From NCBI GenBank assembly GCA_020024815.1, contig JAHHTE010000001.1, positions 1 to 56,528 of the forward strand: 56,528 nucleotides of DNA, given 5' to 3'. Both the position numbers and the translations under genes were made by a program. This document shows positions 24,358 to 33,960 of the stretch, piece by piece (the stretch's first letter is position 1; each line of letters starts with the position of its first letter). Origin of the DNA: Mailhella sp. (lineage in GTDB: Bacteria; Desulfobacterota; Desulfovibrionia; Desulfovibrionales; Desulfovibrionaceae). Below the pieces are notes generated by a model. That model did not search any database. It saw only the letters and a list, made by a program, of their open reading frames with translations, and was not told where the DNA came from.

Positions 24358-26282
24358 TGGAAGAATACGGTCTAAAACAAAAAGAGAAAAAGTCAAATAT
24401 ATTGAATTTATTCTTTTTAGGATATTTTCTCCTTGTTTTTATTTTTGCTCTGCACCAAGTAGCTCAATTTTTAGGGCAATATTTCCCAAAAGAAGCAATT
24501 TCACTTTTTGGAGTTCAATTTTATCCCTTTTGGAAAGCTCCTTATTGGTACTATCAAGCAAGATTTTACCCTGCTGGCGATGAAAGCATAAACATATTTT
24601 ATAATTGGTTTATGTATCCTAATTTTCTTGTAGTTTTTTATCTTCTTTATGCAAATTTTCCAAAAGGGAATAAAAAATTACATGGTTCAGCACGTTGGGC
24701 AACTAAAAAAGAAGTTGAAAATATGGGTTATTTTGGTGGCAAAGGTGTTTATGTTGGCGGTTATCAAGATAAAAACACTTTGTATTATCTAAAACATAAC
24801 GGACCAGAACATATTTTAACCTTTGCTCCTACCCGAAGTGGTAAAGGTGTGGGATTAATTATTCCTACACTTTTAGCATGGGAAGGTTCAAGTATTACTT
24901 TAGATATTAAAGGTGAAAACTGGGCTTTGACATCAGGATACCGTCAAAGTTTAGGGCATAAAGTTATCAAATTTGACCCTACTGATAATACTGGAGTAAC
25001 AGCTAAATTCAATCCATTAGAAGAAATAGATTTAACTGATTACAGCTGTATTAAACAAGTTCAAAATATTGCTCTTATGCTTGTTGACCCTGACGGTAAA
25101 GGTTTAACCGATTACTGGAATAAAGCAGGTTATGCCTTTTTATCAGGAGCATTGCTGCATTGTCTTGTTTGCATAAAAACAAGTTCAGCAGATGAACGGA
25201 CAGCAACATTACAAGATTTAGTTCTTATGTTGTCTGGGCAATGTCCTCTTACTGGAAAACCCAAAAGTTTGGAAGAGTTATTTAGAGAAATGCGAAAAAT
25301 GGATCATACTCTTCATCTCGATGATATGTTTACGGATTTCAATAAAGAAATTGGCAAGGAAATACATAGATTTATTGCTTCTTCTGCAACAGAAATGGAA
25401 AATAAAGGCGATCAAGAAGTAAAAGGTGTTGTTTCATCAGCTCTTGTCAATCTTGCGTTATACCGTGATCCAATCATTTCACAAAATATAAAAGATAGTG
25501 ATTTTAAGTTACACGATTTGATGAATTATGATAACCCAGTTGATTTATATATTGTTGTTTCTCCTGCAGAAATTGACAGGTTAAAACCACTTATTCGTCT
25601 TATGACAGATATGATTATCCGTTATATATGCCGTGAAATGGAATTTAAAGACGGGAAAAGTGTGCAAGGATACAAGCACAGAATGTTATTAATGTTTGAT
25701 GAGTTCACAAGCATTGGCAAACTTCCCATTATTGAAAAAGCTATTGCCTATATAGCTGGTTACGGTGGAAAAATGTATTTAATTGTTCAAGATTTAGGGC
25801 AATTAAATGATTGTTACGGAAAAGAAAATGCTCTTATGGCAAACTGCCATGTTCGTATTGCTTATGCTCCAAACAAAGTGGAAACAGCTCAATTACTTTC
25901 TGAAATGACAGGAAAAACAACTGTTGTAGAAAAAAAGACTTCCTATTCTTATTCAAAAGGTGGAAGAACGCGTTCCGTAAATATTGCTGAAACAGCAAGA
26001 CCACTTCTCACTCCCGATGAATGTATGAGATTACCAGGAGCAAAAAAAGATAAAAATGGCAATGTAATAGAAAGTGGCGATATGCTTATTTTTACAGCAG
26101 GTAACCCTACTATTTATGGAAAACAAATTTTATATTTCAAAGACCCTACTTTTATTCAAAGAGCAAAAATAAAAGCTCCAGAAAAATCTGATTCAATTTG
26201 CTTTGCAAAACCTAAACCTACGCAATTAGCTAATCTTCAATTTACTAATTTACAGAATAAAGGAAAAGCAAATGTGGCGTAA
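24357..26282 (+). CDS. traG: TraG, VirD4-type coupling protein
   Basis: I choose the ATG at 24357, which shares a base with the trbI stop and follows GGGGTGGAG; a GTG at 24348 is an alternative. The 641-residue product (RP4 TraG 635) has two N-terminal membrane helices (about 18-38 and 78-98), Walker A FAPTRSGKGVG near 155, and Walker B MLLMFDEFTSIG near 441, followed by AYIAGYGGKMYLIVQDLGQL. It links the relaxosome to the secretion channel and pumps DNA. It overlaps traF by 11 bases. Confidence 0.95.
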   Translation: MEEYGLKQKEKKSNILNLFFLGYFLLVFIFALHQVAQFLGQYFPKEAISLFGVQFYPFWKAPYWYYQARFYPAGDESINIFYNWFMYPNFLVVFYLLYANFPKGNKKLHGSARWATKKEVENMGYFGGKGVYVGGYQDKNTLYYLKHNGPEHILTFAPTRSGKGVGLIIPTLLAWEGSSITLDIKGENWALTSGYRQSLGHKVIKFDPTDNTGVTAKFNPLEEIDLTDYSCIKQVQNIALMLVDPDGKGLTDYWNKAGYAFLSGALLHCLVCIKTSSADERTATLQDLVLMLSGQCPLTGKPKSLEELFREMRKMDHTLHLDDMFTDFNKEIGKEIHRFIASSATEMENKGDQEVKGVVSSALVNLALYRDPIISQNIKDSDFKLHDLMNYDNPVDLYIVVSPAEIDRLKPLIRLMTDMIIRYICREMEFKDGKSVQGYKHRMLLMFDEFTSIGKLPIIEKAIAYIAGYGGKMYLIVQDLGQLNDCYGKENALMANCHVRIAYAPNKVETAQLLSEMTGKTTVVEKKTSYSYSKGGRTRSVNIAETARPLLTPDECMRLPGAKKDKNGNVIESGDMLIFTAGNPTIYGKQILYFKDPTFIQRAKIKAPEKSDSICFAKPKPTQLANLQFTNLQNKGKANVA

Positions 26283-26769
26283 ATTTCTTATTGTATCAAG
26301 TTTTATCATTGCTTGTTTATTTGGAGTATCAAAATTTTATTATTTTGGATTTAATCTTACTCCAAGTATGGAAAAAGGCTTTTATTATCAAGCAATTAAT
26401 CAAAATATCTTACAATATAACGATATTATAACCTTTGAATTAGATAAAGAAACAGCCAAAAAAGTTCATGCAAACCAATATATTAGCGATAATGCTAAGT
26501 TATTGAAATTAGTAGCAGGATTAGCAGGCGACAAAGTAGAAATTATTGAAAATCAAATTTGTGTAACTCCACAAGGGAAAAATATTGCTTGTGTATGGGG
26601 TAAAATAAAAGAAAAAGACAAATACGGAAATAATACAGTAACATTGCTAAATAATTGTATTATTCCAAAAGATAAATGTTTAGCTTTAACAAGCCATGAA
26701 GGAAGCTTTGATAGTCGATACTTTGGGCTTGTAGACATTTCAACAATAACAATAATGAAAAAATTTTAG
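26272..26769 (+). CDS. traF: TraF, S26-family pilin maturation peptidase
   Basis: The 165-residue product (RP4 TraF 178) has an N-terminal membrane anchor (5-24), the nucleophile Ser32 in NLTPSMEKG and the general base Lys79 in LLKLVAGLAGD, the Ser-Lys dyad of TraF/signal-peptidase I proteins. In RP4, TraF trims and circularises the TrbC pilin; the trbC product in this element is the expected substrate. A C-terminal CLALTSHEGSFDSRYFGLV matches the family's last conserved box. Confidence 0.92.
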   Translation: MWRKFLIVSSFIIACLFGVSKFYYFGFNLTPSMEKGFYYQAINQNILQYNDIITFELDKETAKKVHANQYISDNAKLLKLVAGLAGDKVEIIENQICVTPQGKNIACVWGKIKEKDKYGNNTVTLLNNCIIPKDKCLALTSHEGSFDSRYFGLVDISTITIMKKF

Positions 26770-26779
26770 GAGAATTACT

Positions 26780-26947
26780 ATGGAAAACAAAATGAATTTA
26801 ACCAACGAAGAAATCCTTACAGTAAAAGGAAATGAAGTATTTCGCCAATTAGCTAACAATGAAAACATTAGCATTGCTCTTGAACCTGATCTTGCTGATT
26901 TTTTAGGTGCTTTTGAAGAAAAAGCTCTTAATGAAGAGGATTTATAA
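26780..26947 (+). CDS. small acidic hypothetical protein (55 aa)
   Basis: The ATG at 26780 has TTAGGAG seven bases upstream, and the frame runs 55 codons to a TAA one base before the ATG of the primase gene. The peptide (ENKMNLTNEEILTVKGNEVF at the N-terminus) is strongly acidic, soluble and predicted helical. No family is recognised. Good ribosome site, tight spacing on both sides and position between traF and the primase gene support translation; it could be a cofactor or DNA-mimic-like anti-restriction peptide, but only the acidity suggests that. Confidence 0.6.
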   Translation: MENKMNLTNEEILTVKGNEVFRQLANNENISIALEPDLADFLGAFEEKALNEEDL

Positions 26948-26948
26948 T

Positions 26949-29603
26949 ATGAGCCAACAAACAAAACAAGAGCGTACACCTTTTCATTTATCATTATCTA
27001 AACAAGTAGCGGAACAAATTCGGCGTGGAACAAGTTCTTGGCTTGTTTCACATGAAAATGACGGCAAAAGTATGCCATATAATCCAATTACGGGAAAGAT
27101 ATATACAGCAGTCAATAATCTTTTACTTTCTGCACAAGGTTACAAGGATAATCGTTGGCTTACTTTTGACCAAGCAAGTCAAGAAGGCTATCGAGTAAAA
27201 AAGGGTGAAAAATCAACAGAAATTGTTTTTTATTCCTTTTTTGAAAACAAAAAAAATGAAAACGGTGAAGAAATAAAAGTCCGTTTGCAACAGCCAAAAG
27301 TTAGGACAGTAAAACTTTTTAATGCTGAACAACTTGATGGTATTGAAAAAATGCCAGACAAAACTCCAAATAAAGAACAACTTCTTGAAAAAGTACAAAG
27401 TATTTTTGAAAATTCAGAAGTAAAAATAGTGAATAATCAAAAAGATAAAATGTTTTATCGTACAAAAGAAGACACTATTTATATGCCCAAAAAAGAAGCT
27501 TATAAAGACGAACTTCATTATGGGTCTGCTGCTATTCATGAGCTTTGCCGTTGGGCAGGACATGAAGATCGTATGGATAGTCCATCAGCTCCTTTTGGAA
27601 CAGAAGCATTTGCTCGCGAAAAGCTTAGAACTGAAATTGCAACCTATATGATAACCAAAGAACTTGGTATTGACTACGAACCACAGGGACAAATTTTTAC
27701 TGAACAATGGGCTAATATTATTGAAAAAGATCCTTTTGAAATTTTGAATGCAGCGAAAGACGCTGAAAAGATAAAGGATTATATTATGCAATTTGAAAAT
27801 ACGCTTGAAAAACAGTTAGAACAGGAACAAAATATTATTTCTGAACAAAAAATTCAACAAGAAACAGATCTTGAAGAAGAACCTTTAATTTCTGCAGATG
27901 AACCAAAAAAGACATTTAAAGATTTTGGTATAGCTTTTTATGCTAACAATGGAAATCCAAACAGTCGTCTTCTCGATGAAAAGAAGCTAAAAAAAGAAAT
28001 TTTAAATCGTCTTCCTGAATCAATGGATCCAACTGTTGCCGATTATTTCATGGAAAACATGAAAATTAAAAGAATGAATAATAAGACTTTTGAGTTTTTA
28101 TATAAACTTAATGAGTTTGACCCTGATTTTGAAAAATTTGAAAAACTATCTGACCAAGCAAAAGATGAACTTGATTTGGTTGATCAAAATCTTCATTTCA
28201 TCATGGAAAATATTTCAAGTGAACTTTGGGAAATGGCTAATGCTACTTTACAACAAGATCATCAACCTTCCAAAAACAAACAAGAATTCCCAAAAGAATG
28301 GAAAGAGATGATTTTGCTTGATATTCCTTATGAAGATAAGGAAGAAGCAAAAGCATTAGGTGCAAAATGGTCAAAAAATAAAGGTTCTTGGTATGTTTTA
28401 GAAGGGACAAATTTAGAACCTTTTGCAAAGTGGACAAAAGAAGAACAAAATCAATCTATTGATACTATTGCAGAAAAAAAGACTTTTCTTGCTGTTCCTT
28501 ATACAGAAAAAGAAAAAGCAAAAAAACTTGGAGCAAAATGGGATCAAGATAATAAATCTTGGTTTGTAGAACCAGGTACTAATTTAGAACAATTTTCTAA
28601 ATGGGTTATTGATGAAAAAACTATTACTCCAAGAAAACAAGAAACCATTTCCCCTGAAATTGAATTTACCGAACATTTACGTTCAATGGGCTTTGATGTT
28701 GACCATGCTATTATGGACGGACAAATTCATAGAGTACCACTTATTGGTAAACCACAAAGAAAAGATGGTGCATATTGTGGATTTTTAGATGGTGTTCCAA
28801 ATGGTTGGACACAAAACTATGTAACAGGTGAAAAATCTAAATTTATAGCTTCTGGAGTCAAATTAACAGCAGAAGAAAAAGCTCAACAGCAAGCAGAATT
28901 AGCTCAAAAAAAAATAGAACGTGAAGAAAAAAGACGACAAGATTACGATATTGCAGCCCAAAATGCACAAAAAATTTTTTCTCAAGCAGATGAAACAGTA
29001 AATCACCCTTACATAGAAAAGAAAGGCATACAACCTTATAATGCTAAACAAAATACATTTAATCAACTTGTTATCCCTTTACAAAATATTGAAGGTGAAA
29101 TTCGTGGTGTACAATTTATCAACGAAGACGGAACAAAACAATTTCTTTCAGGAATGGAGAAAAAAGGTAATTTTACATTTCTAAATACAGAACATAAAGA
29201 TTTTTCAAAAGTTCTTCTTTGTGAAGGTTTTGCTACGGGTGCAAGCTTGCATGAAGCAACAAAACTTCCAGTAGCGATTGCCTTTGATGCTGGCAATTTA
29301 GAACCAGTAGCACAAGCCATTTATAATAAATGTAAAAGTGAAATTATTATTTGTGCTGATAACGACCAGTACAAAGATATAAATGTAGGTCTTGAAAAAG
29401 CTCAAGAAGCTGCAAAAGCTGTGAATGGCAAAATTTGTGTTCCAATGTTTACCTCAAAAGAAAAAGAACAAAAACTAACAGATTTTAATGATCTTCATCA
29501 ATCACAAGGTTTAGACGCAGTAAGAAAGCAATTAGGTTTTGCAAAATCATTAACACAAACTGTCGCACAACAACAAACCAAGAAAACTCAACTTACAAGA
29601 TAA
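26949..29603 (+). CDS. traC: TraC-like primase fused to ArdC-type antirestriction domain
   Basis: I start at 26949 (MSQQTKQERTPF), after GAGGA; upstream in-frame starts lie inside the 55-aa gene. The 884-residue product has an ArdC N-terminal ssDNA-binding domain (about 1-105, SSWLVSHENDGKSMPYNPIT), a metallopeptidase-like domain with AAIHELCRWAGHEDRM near 195, two DUF5710-type repeats (about 454-497 and 511-554, each with AK.LGAKW and SW.V), and a C-terminal primase/Toprim domain with LLCEGFATGASLHEA near 758 and ICADNDQ near 797. RP4 TraC is carried to the recipient to prime DNA synthesis. The usual HExxH is HELCR here, so one zinc ligand is missing and the peptidase may be inactive. Confidence 0.85.
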   Translation: MSQQTKQERTPFHLSLSKQVAEQIRRGTSSWLVSHENDGKSMPYNPITGKIYTAVNNLLLSAQGYKDNRWLTFDQASQEGYRVKKGEKSTEIVFYSFFENKKNENGEEIKVRLQQPKVRTVKLFNAEQLDGIEKMPDKTPNKEQLLEKVQSIFENSEVKIVNNQKDKMFYRTKEDTIYMPKKEAYKDELHYGSAAIHELCRWAGHEDRMDSPSAPFGTEAFAREKLRTEIATYMITKELGIDYEPQGQIFTEQWANIIEKDPFEILNAAKDAEKIKDYIMQFENTLEKQLEQEQNIISEQKIQQETDLEEEPLISADEPKKTFKDFGIAFYANNGNPNSRLLDEKKLKKEILNRLPESMDPTVADYFMENMKIKRMNNKTFEFLYKLNEFDPDFEKFEKLSDQAKDELDLVDQNLHFIMENISSELWEMANATLQQDHQPSKNKQEFPKEWKEMILLDIPYEDKEEAKALGAKWSKNKGSWYVLEGTNLEPFAKWTKEEQNQSIDTIAEKKTFLAVPYTEKEKAKKLGAKWDQDNKSWFVEPGTNLEQFSKWVIDEKTITPRKQETISPEIEFTEHLRSMGFDVDHAIMDGQIHRVPLIGKPQRKDGAYCGFLDGVPNGWTQNYVTGEKSKFIASGVKLTAEEKAQQQAELAQKKIEREEKRRQDYDIAAQNAQKIFSQADETVNHPYIEKKGIQPYNAKQNTFNQLVIPLQNIEGEIRGVQFINEDGTKQFLSGMEKKGNFTFLNTEHKDFSKVLLCEGFATGASLHEATKLPVAIAFDAGNLEPVAQAIYNKCKSEIIICADNDQYKDINVGLEKAQEAAKAVNGKICVPMFTSKEKEQKLTDFNDLHQSQGLDAVRKQLGFAKSLTQTVAQQQTKKTQLTR

Positions 29604-29618
29604 AAATAGGGGGAATAT

Positions 29619-31772
29619 ATGAATTTATTAATCGTTGAATCACCAGGAAAAATTAACAAATTAAAAGAAATCTTAGGCAGTGGTTGGAATATAAAAGCTA
29701 GTTATGGGCATATAAGAGATTTACCAAGTAATGAACTTGGTATTACTGATAATTTTGAGCCTAACTATATTGTTATTCCTGGAAAAGAAAAAGTAGTTAA
29801 AGAATTACAAGAAGCTGTAAAACAAGCAGATACTATTTATCTTGCTACTGACCCTGACCGTGAGGGAGAAGCTATTGCATGGCATTTAAAAGAATTGCTT
29901 AATTTGTCAAATTATAAACGTGTAACATATACTTCTATTACAAAACAAGCTGTTTTAGATAGTATCAATAATGCTCGTACTATTAATATGGCGTTGGTAA
30001 AAGCTCAAGAAGCACGACGTGTACTTGATAGATTTGTTGGCTTTTCTACAACTCCATCTTTGCGTAATGCACTAAGTGAACAAGTAAGTGCAGGACGAGT
30101 GCAAAGTCCTGCTGTTCGACTTGTAGTTGAAAAAGAAAGAGCTATACGTTCTTTTAGGGTAACACAACATTATGGAGTAGAAGCTCTTTTTGATGAAGTA
30201 GACAATGTACAAGACGGTTGGAAAGCTACTTGGAAAACAGATAATTTTTTAGAACCAGGACAAGAATATATTTTAGATAAAACAGTAGCAGAAAATATAG
30301 CAAAAATACGTTCATTAGAAGTATTAGAGTATGAAGAAAGCGAAAATAAAAAAGCTCCTCCTGCTCCTTTTACAACTTCCACATTACAACAAGCTGCTAG
30401 CCAAAAATTAAAATTAACACCAAAAAATACAATGGCAATAGCACAAAGGCTTTATGAAGCTGGTGTTATTACCTATATGCGAACAGATAGTCCTAATCTT
30501 TCTGATGAAGCTTATGCAGAAATACAATCTTATGCACTAGAGCATAATTTGCCTGTTGCTGATGAAAGAAGGGTTTGGAAAAGTAAGGACGGTTCGCAAG
30601 AAGCCCACGAAGCAATACGTCCTACTGATATTACTGTTGAAGATTTAGAGGCTAACGAAGAGGAACAACAACTTTATAAACTTATTCGTGAGCGTGCTTT
30701 AGCTTGTGTCTTAAAAGACGCTGTATATTTTAGAAAACAAGCAAAACTTAAAGGATTAATTGAAGCAAAAGAAGTTCTTTTTGAAGCAAAAGGAAGTCTT
30801 TTAACGGATAAAGGTTGGCAAGTTATTTATAATGATGATGAAGAAATAGAAGAAAGCAATCCAATACCACAATTAAAGATTGGTAGTATCATTATCATTC
30901 AAACAACTAACGTAACTACAAAACAAACAAAAGCCCCAAGTAGATATACACAAGCTACTCTTATCCGTGAGCTTGAAAAGAAAGGTATAGGCAGACCCGC
31001 TACATATGCAAGTATTTTGTCTAATATTTTAGATAAAGATTATATTAGAGAAGATGATAAAAACAAACTTTCTGCAACAGCATTAGGGGAAAAACTTCTT
31101 GACGCTTTATATGATAATTTTAGTTTTATAGACTTAGATTTTACTAAGGATATGGAACAAGAGCTTGATGATATTGCTGAAAATAAAAGCACTTATCAAG
31201 ACTTAGTAAGTAAAACACATAAAATTCTTACTGAAGAAATAGACGCATACCAAGCTAAAACAGCAATACCATGCCCAAAATGCAACAAACCTTTGAAACA
31301 CCTAAAAGGCACAAGTGATAATACTGGCAAACCCTATGATTTTTTTGTGTGTGAAAGTTGTAACACTTCTTTCAATAATTCTAATGGAAAACCAATAGAA
31401 CGCACACAAAATATAACAGAATTTACTTGTGTAAAATGTGGTGCAAACCTTGTACACCTTCAAGGTAAAAATAAGGAAAATAAACCATACGACTTTTTTA
31501 CATGTTCAAATAAAGAATGTGATGCAACCTATAATAATATTGACGGAAAACCAGTTGAAAAACCTTCTGAAAATAAAGGAAAAATGACAGATTACACTTG
31601 TAAAAAATGTGGAAGTAAGCTTGTGGAAAGACCTACTAAAACTGGTGGTATTTGGTTTCCTTGTAGCAATCGTGATTGCGATGGCAAATACTGGGCAAAA
31701 GATGACGGTACACCTAATTTTGATAATAAACCAACTAAAAAATCAACAACAATAAAAGCAAAGAGAAAATAA
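29619..31772 (+). CDS. type IA DNA topoisomerase (TopA-like) with three zinc ribbons
   Basis: The 717-residue product is a complete type IA enzyme: Toprim domain with LLIVESPGKINKLKEIL at the N-terminus and ATDPDREGEAIAWHL near 77, a strand-passage core, and the active-site Tyr in VITYMRTDSPNLS near 286. Three four-cysteine modules end the protein (about 550-580, 605-640, 660-690); the first two are near duplicates of each other. RP4 carries a topoisomerase gene (traE) in its transfer region, so this may serve the same role, relaxing DNA during transfer. GGGGG precedes the ATG. The host will have its own topA, so this copy is element-borne. Confidence 0.93.
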   Translation: MNLLIVESPGKINKLKEILGSGWNIKASYGHIRDLPSNELGITDNFEPNYIVIPGKEKVVKELQEAVKQADTIYLATDPDREGEAIAWHLKELLNLSNYKRVTYTSITKQAVLDSINNARTINMALVKAQEARRVLDRFVGFSTTPSLRNALSEQVSAGRVQSPAVRLVVEKERAIRSFRVTQHYGVEALFDEVDNVQDGWKATWKTDNFLEPGQEYILDKTVAENIAKIRSLEVLEYEESENKKAPPAPFTTSTLQQAASQKLKLTPKNTMAIAQRLYEAGVITYMRTDSPNLSDEAYAEIQSYALEHNLPVADERRVWKSKDGSQEAHEAIRPTDITVEDLEANEEEQQLYKLIRERALACVLKDAVYFRKQAKLKGLIEAKEVLFEAKGSLLTDKGWQVIYNDDEEIEESNPIPQLKIGSIIIIQTTNVTTKQTKAPSRYTQATLIRELEKKGIGRPATYASILSNILDKDYIREDDKNKLSATALGEKLLDALYDNFSFIDLDFTKDMEQELDDIAENKSTYQDLVSKTHKILTEEIDAYQAKTAIPCPKCNKPLKHLKGTSDNTGKPYDFFVCESCNTSFNNSNGKPIERTQNITEFTCVKCGANLVHLQGKNKENKPYDFFTCSNKECDATYNNIDGKPVEKPSENKGKMTDYTCKKCGSKLVERPTKTGGIWFPCSNRDCDGKYWAKDDGTPNFDNKPTKKSTTIKAKRK

Positions 31773-31773
31773 T

Positions 31774-32532
31774 ATGAGAATATTATTAGCCCTTTTTATG
31801 TTTATGGTAATGCCCTTTACGGGCATTGCCCATGAATTTAGTTTTGATAATGTTAGTAAGAAGTATCCAATAGATAGTGAATATTTTGCGTTTAATGCTT
31901 CTCAAGAATTAAGCAAAAAATATTCAAAAGAACTTCCTAATATTATTCTTATTCCTGCTAAAGATAAAAAATTTACAGAAGCTCTTGAAGTTTTTCTTAT
32001 ACGTAGTGGTTTTACTATAAATGGCAATACTGATGGTCTCGTAATGAGTTATACGTTTGATTTTTTAGATAAAAATAGAGCCTATTTAAGACTTGAATTA
32101 TCTGACGGAAATCATATTGGTGTTGTAAGAAAATTAGGGGAAAATACGCCATTTTCTGCTCCTACAACAAAAGTATCAGAAGAAATTATTTCCGAAACTC
32201 CAACAAACGTAGAACAAACAAATGCAGTACAAGAAACACTTACAGAAATACAAAAAAGTCCATTATTAGCTACTCCAATAAAAACTACCCCAACATATTG
32301 GATATTAAAACAAGGTTCTTTAATGAATCAACTTGATGAATGGGCAAAAAAAGAATCATGGAAAGTAATTTGGCAAGCAAATTACGATCTAGACTTAAAT
32401 GCAGAAGCAAGTTTTTCTGGTGATTTTATTAATGTAGTAGAACAAGTATTCAATGCATTACCTAAAAAAAATAATGGGTTACGTATTAATATTTACAAAT
32501 CAAATAGAGTTATTGAAGTTATAGGGGAATAA
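31774..32532 (+). CDS. pilL: PilL/TcpQ-like pilus secretin partner with TrbH-like N-terminal part
   Basis: The 252-residue product has a signal peptide (1-19, ending GIAHE). Residues 60-125 contain FTEALEVFLIRSGFTI and MSYTFDFLDKNRAYLRLEL, closely like TrbH (LSYTFDTLEENNFYTQIRF). A polar linker follows, and residues 170-252 (YWILKQGSLMNQLDEWAKKE, WQANYDLDLNAEASFSGDF) form a TcpQ/PilL C-terminal domain that assists the pilus secretin. The arrangement suggests fusion of a type IV secretion lipoprotein module to a pilus module, without the lipobox. It opens the thin-pilus operon. Confidence 0.72.
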   Translation: MRILLALFMFMVMPFTGIAHEFSFDNVSKKYPIDSEYFAFNASQELSKKYSKELPNIILIPAKDKKFTEALEVFLIRSGFTINGNTDGLVMSYTFDFLDKNRAYLRLELSDGNHIGVVRKLGENTPFSAPTTKVSEEIISETPTNVEQTNAVQETLTEIQKSPLLATPIKTTPTYWILKQGSLMNQLDEWAKKESWKVIWQANYDLDLNAEASFSGDFINVVEQVFNALPKKNNGLRINIYKSNRVIEVIGE

Positions 32533-32535
32533 ACT

Positions 32536-33960
32536 ATGAGGAATATTTTCTTATTATTTATTATAATTATGTTTTTACCTGCTTGCACAACAGTACAAAC
32601 ACATAATTTTAATAAACAAATTAATGAATATGAAAACATAGCAAAATCAAAAACAGTGCAAATTTTTGATAAACCTTATCTTGGATCAAAAATTAGGGAA
32701 TTAGACATAAGAAGTCCTCTTTTTGATAAAAAAGCTTTATTATCTCAAAGAGGTACAATGACAGAAATCGCTCAAAGCATTGAAATGCTTTTTCCGAGCA
32801 TGAGCTTCCAAGTAAATGGTTTTGATACGCAAAACTACAAAATTTTTTATGACGGCAATCTAAAAGGATTGCTTGATAGTATTTCAACGGTAACAGGTTA
32901 TGGTTGGACATTTGCAGATAATACCGTAACTTTTTCAAAAGTTATTTCAAAGACATATACTATTTATGCTATACCAGGAATAAATAGTTATACCAATACA
33001 CTCACCAATAAAAATAAATCAGAAAATAGTGCTTCAAGTAATGGTATTGGACAAACTATATCAAATGGGGATAGCTCTGCTGATACTGCTCAAACAATAA
33101 AAACAAGTTTTCAATATGATACTTTTAAAGAAATAGTAACGGATGTAAAAGGGTTATTGTCTTCAAAAGGAACAGTGACAGCTAATCAAGGTGCGGGAAC
33201 AATTACAATCCGTGATAGTGCGGATAAAATAAAACTTGTCGATGCTTATATTGGTGAAATCAATAAAAAGATGTCTCGACAAGTAGCAATTAATGTTCAA
33301 GTTTGGACATTAGATTTAAATGATGATTCAGAAGTTGGCTTTAATCTAAAAGCATTGTTTGAAAATGCAGATCTAAGTATTATAGCAGGTAATACCACAA
33401 GTTTAGCTAATAATATTACTGCAAGTATTGTATCAGGCAAACTTAAAGGCTCTAATGCTACATTAAGTGCATTGCGTGAGTACGGTAATGCTTCACAGCT
33501 TACGAGTGCTAGCGGAATTGTAATGAGTAATCAACCACTTCCAGCTCTTGCTGTTTCTAAAAATGCATATCTAGCAAGTATGTCAACTTCTGTAACAGAA
33601 TACGGACAAACAACAGATATTCAACCAGGCGAAGTTACAACTGGTTTTAGTATGACTGTTACCCCTCATATTCTTGAAAAAAGAGAAGTAATTTTACAAT
33701 ATAATGTTCATTTATCTTCTTTAGAAGAAATGCAACGCTATTCTTCTAAAGATATTACTGTTGATTTACCCCAAACAAATAATCGTTCTTTTAGGCAAAG
33801 AATGCGTATGAAAATGGGACAAACTCTTGTTTTAGCTGGCTATGCTCAAGAAATAAAAGCCAATAAAACACGTGGTGGTTTTTTATTTGGTGGGAAAAAT
33901 GGCAATGATAAAAAATCAATTTTGATTATCACAATTTCTGTGGAAGGAGCTGATGTATAA
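32536..33960 (+). CDS. pilN: PilN, outer-membrane lipoprotein secretin of the thin pilus
   Basis: The 474-residue product has a lipobox (LPAC, Cys17), N-terminal secretin-accessory domains (about 60-145), a low-complexity Asn/Ser-rich stretch near 160-185 and a secretin barrel domain at the C-terminus, with VAINVQVWTLDLNDDSEVGF near 250 and TTGFSMTVTPHILEKREVIL near 370. This is the PilN family of R64-type IVb pili (toxin-coregulated pilus relatives). It would form the outer-membrane gate for the pilus. It overlaps pilO by one base. Confidence 0.92.
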   Translation: MRNIFLLFIIIMFLPACTTVQTHNFNKQINEYENIAKSKTVQIFDKPYLGSKIRELDIRSPLFDKKALLSQRGTMTEIAQSIEMLFPSMSFQVNGFDTQNYKIFYDGNLKGLLDSISTVTGYGWTFADNTVTFSKVISKTYTIYAIPGINSYTNTLTNKNKSENSASSNGIGQTISNGDSSADTAQTIKTSFQYDTFKEIVTDVKGLLSSKGTVTANQGAGTITIRDSADKIKLVDAYIGEINKKMSRQVAINVQVWTLDLNDDSEVGFNLKALFENADLSIIAGNTTSLANNITASIVSGKLKGSNATLSALREYGNASQLTSASGIVMSNQPLPALAVSKNAYLASMSTSVTEYGQTTDIQPGEVTTGFSMTVTPHILEKREVILQYNVHLSSLEEMQRYSSKDITVDLPQTNNRSFRQRMRMKMGQTLVLAGYAQEIKANKTRGGFLFGGKNGNDKKSILIITISVEGADV

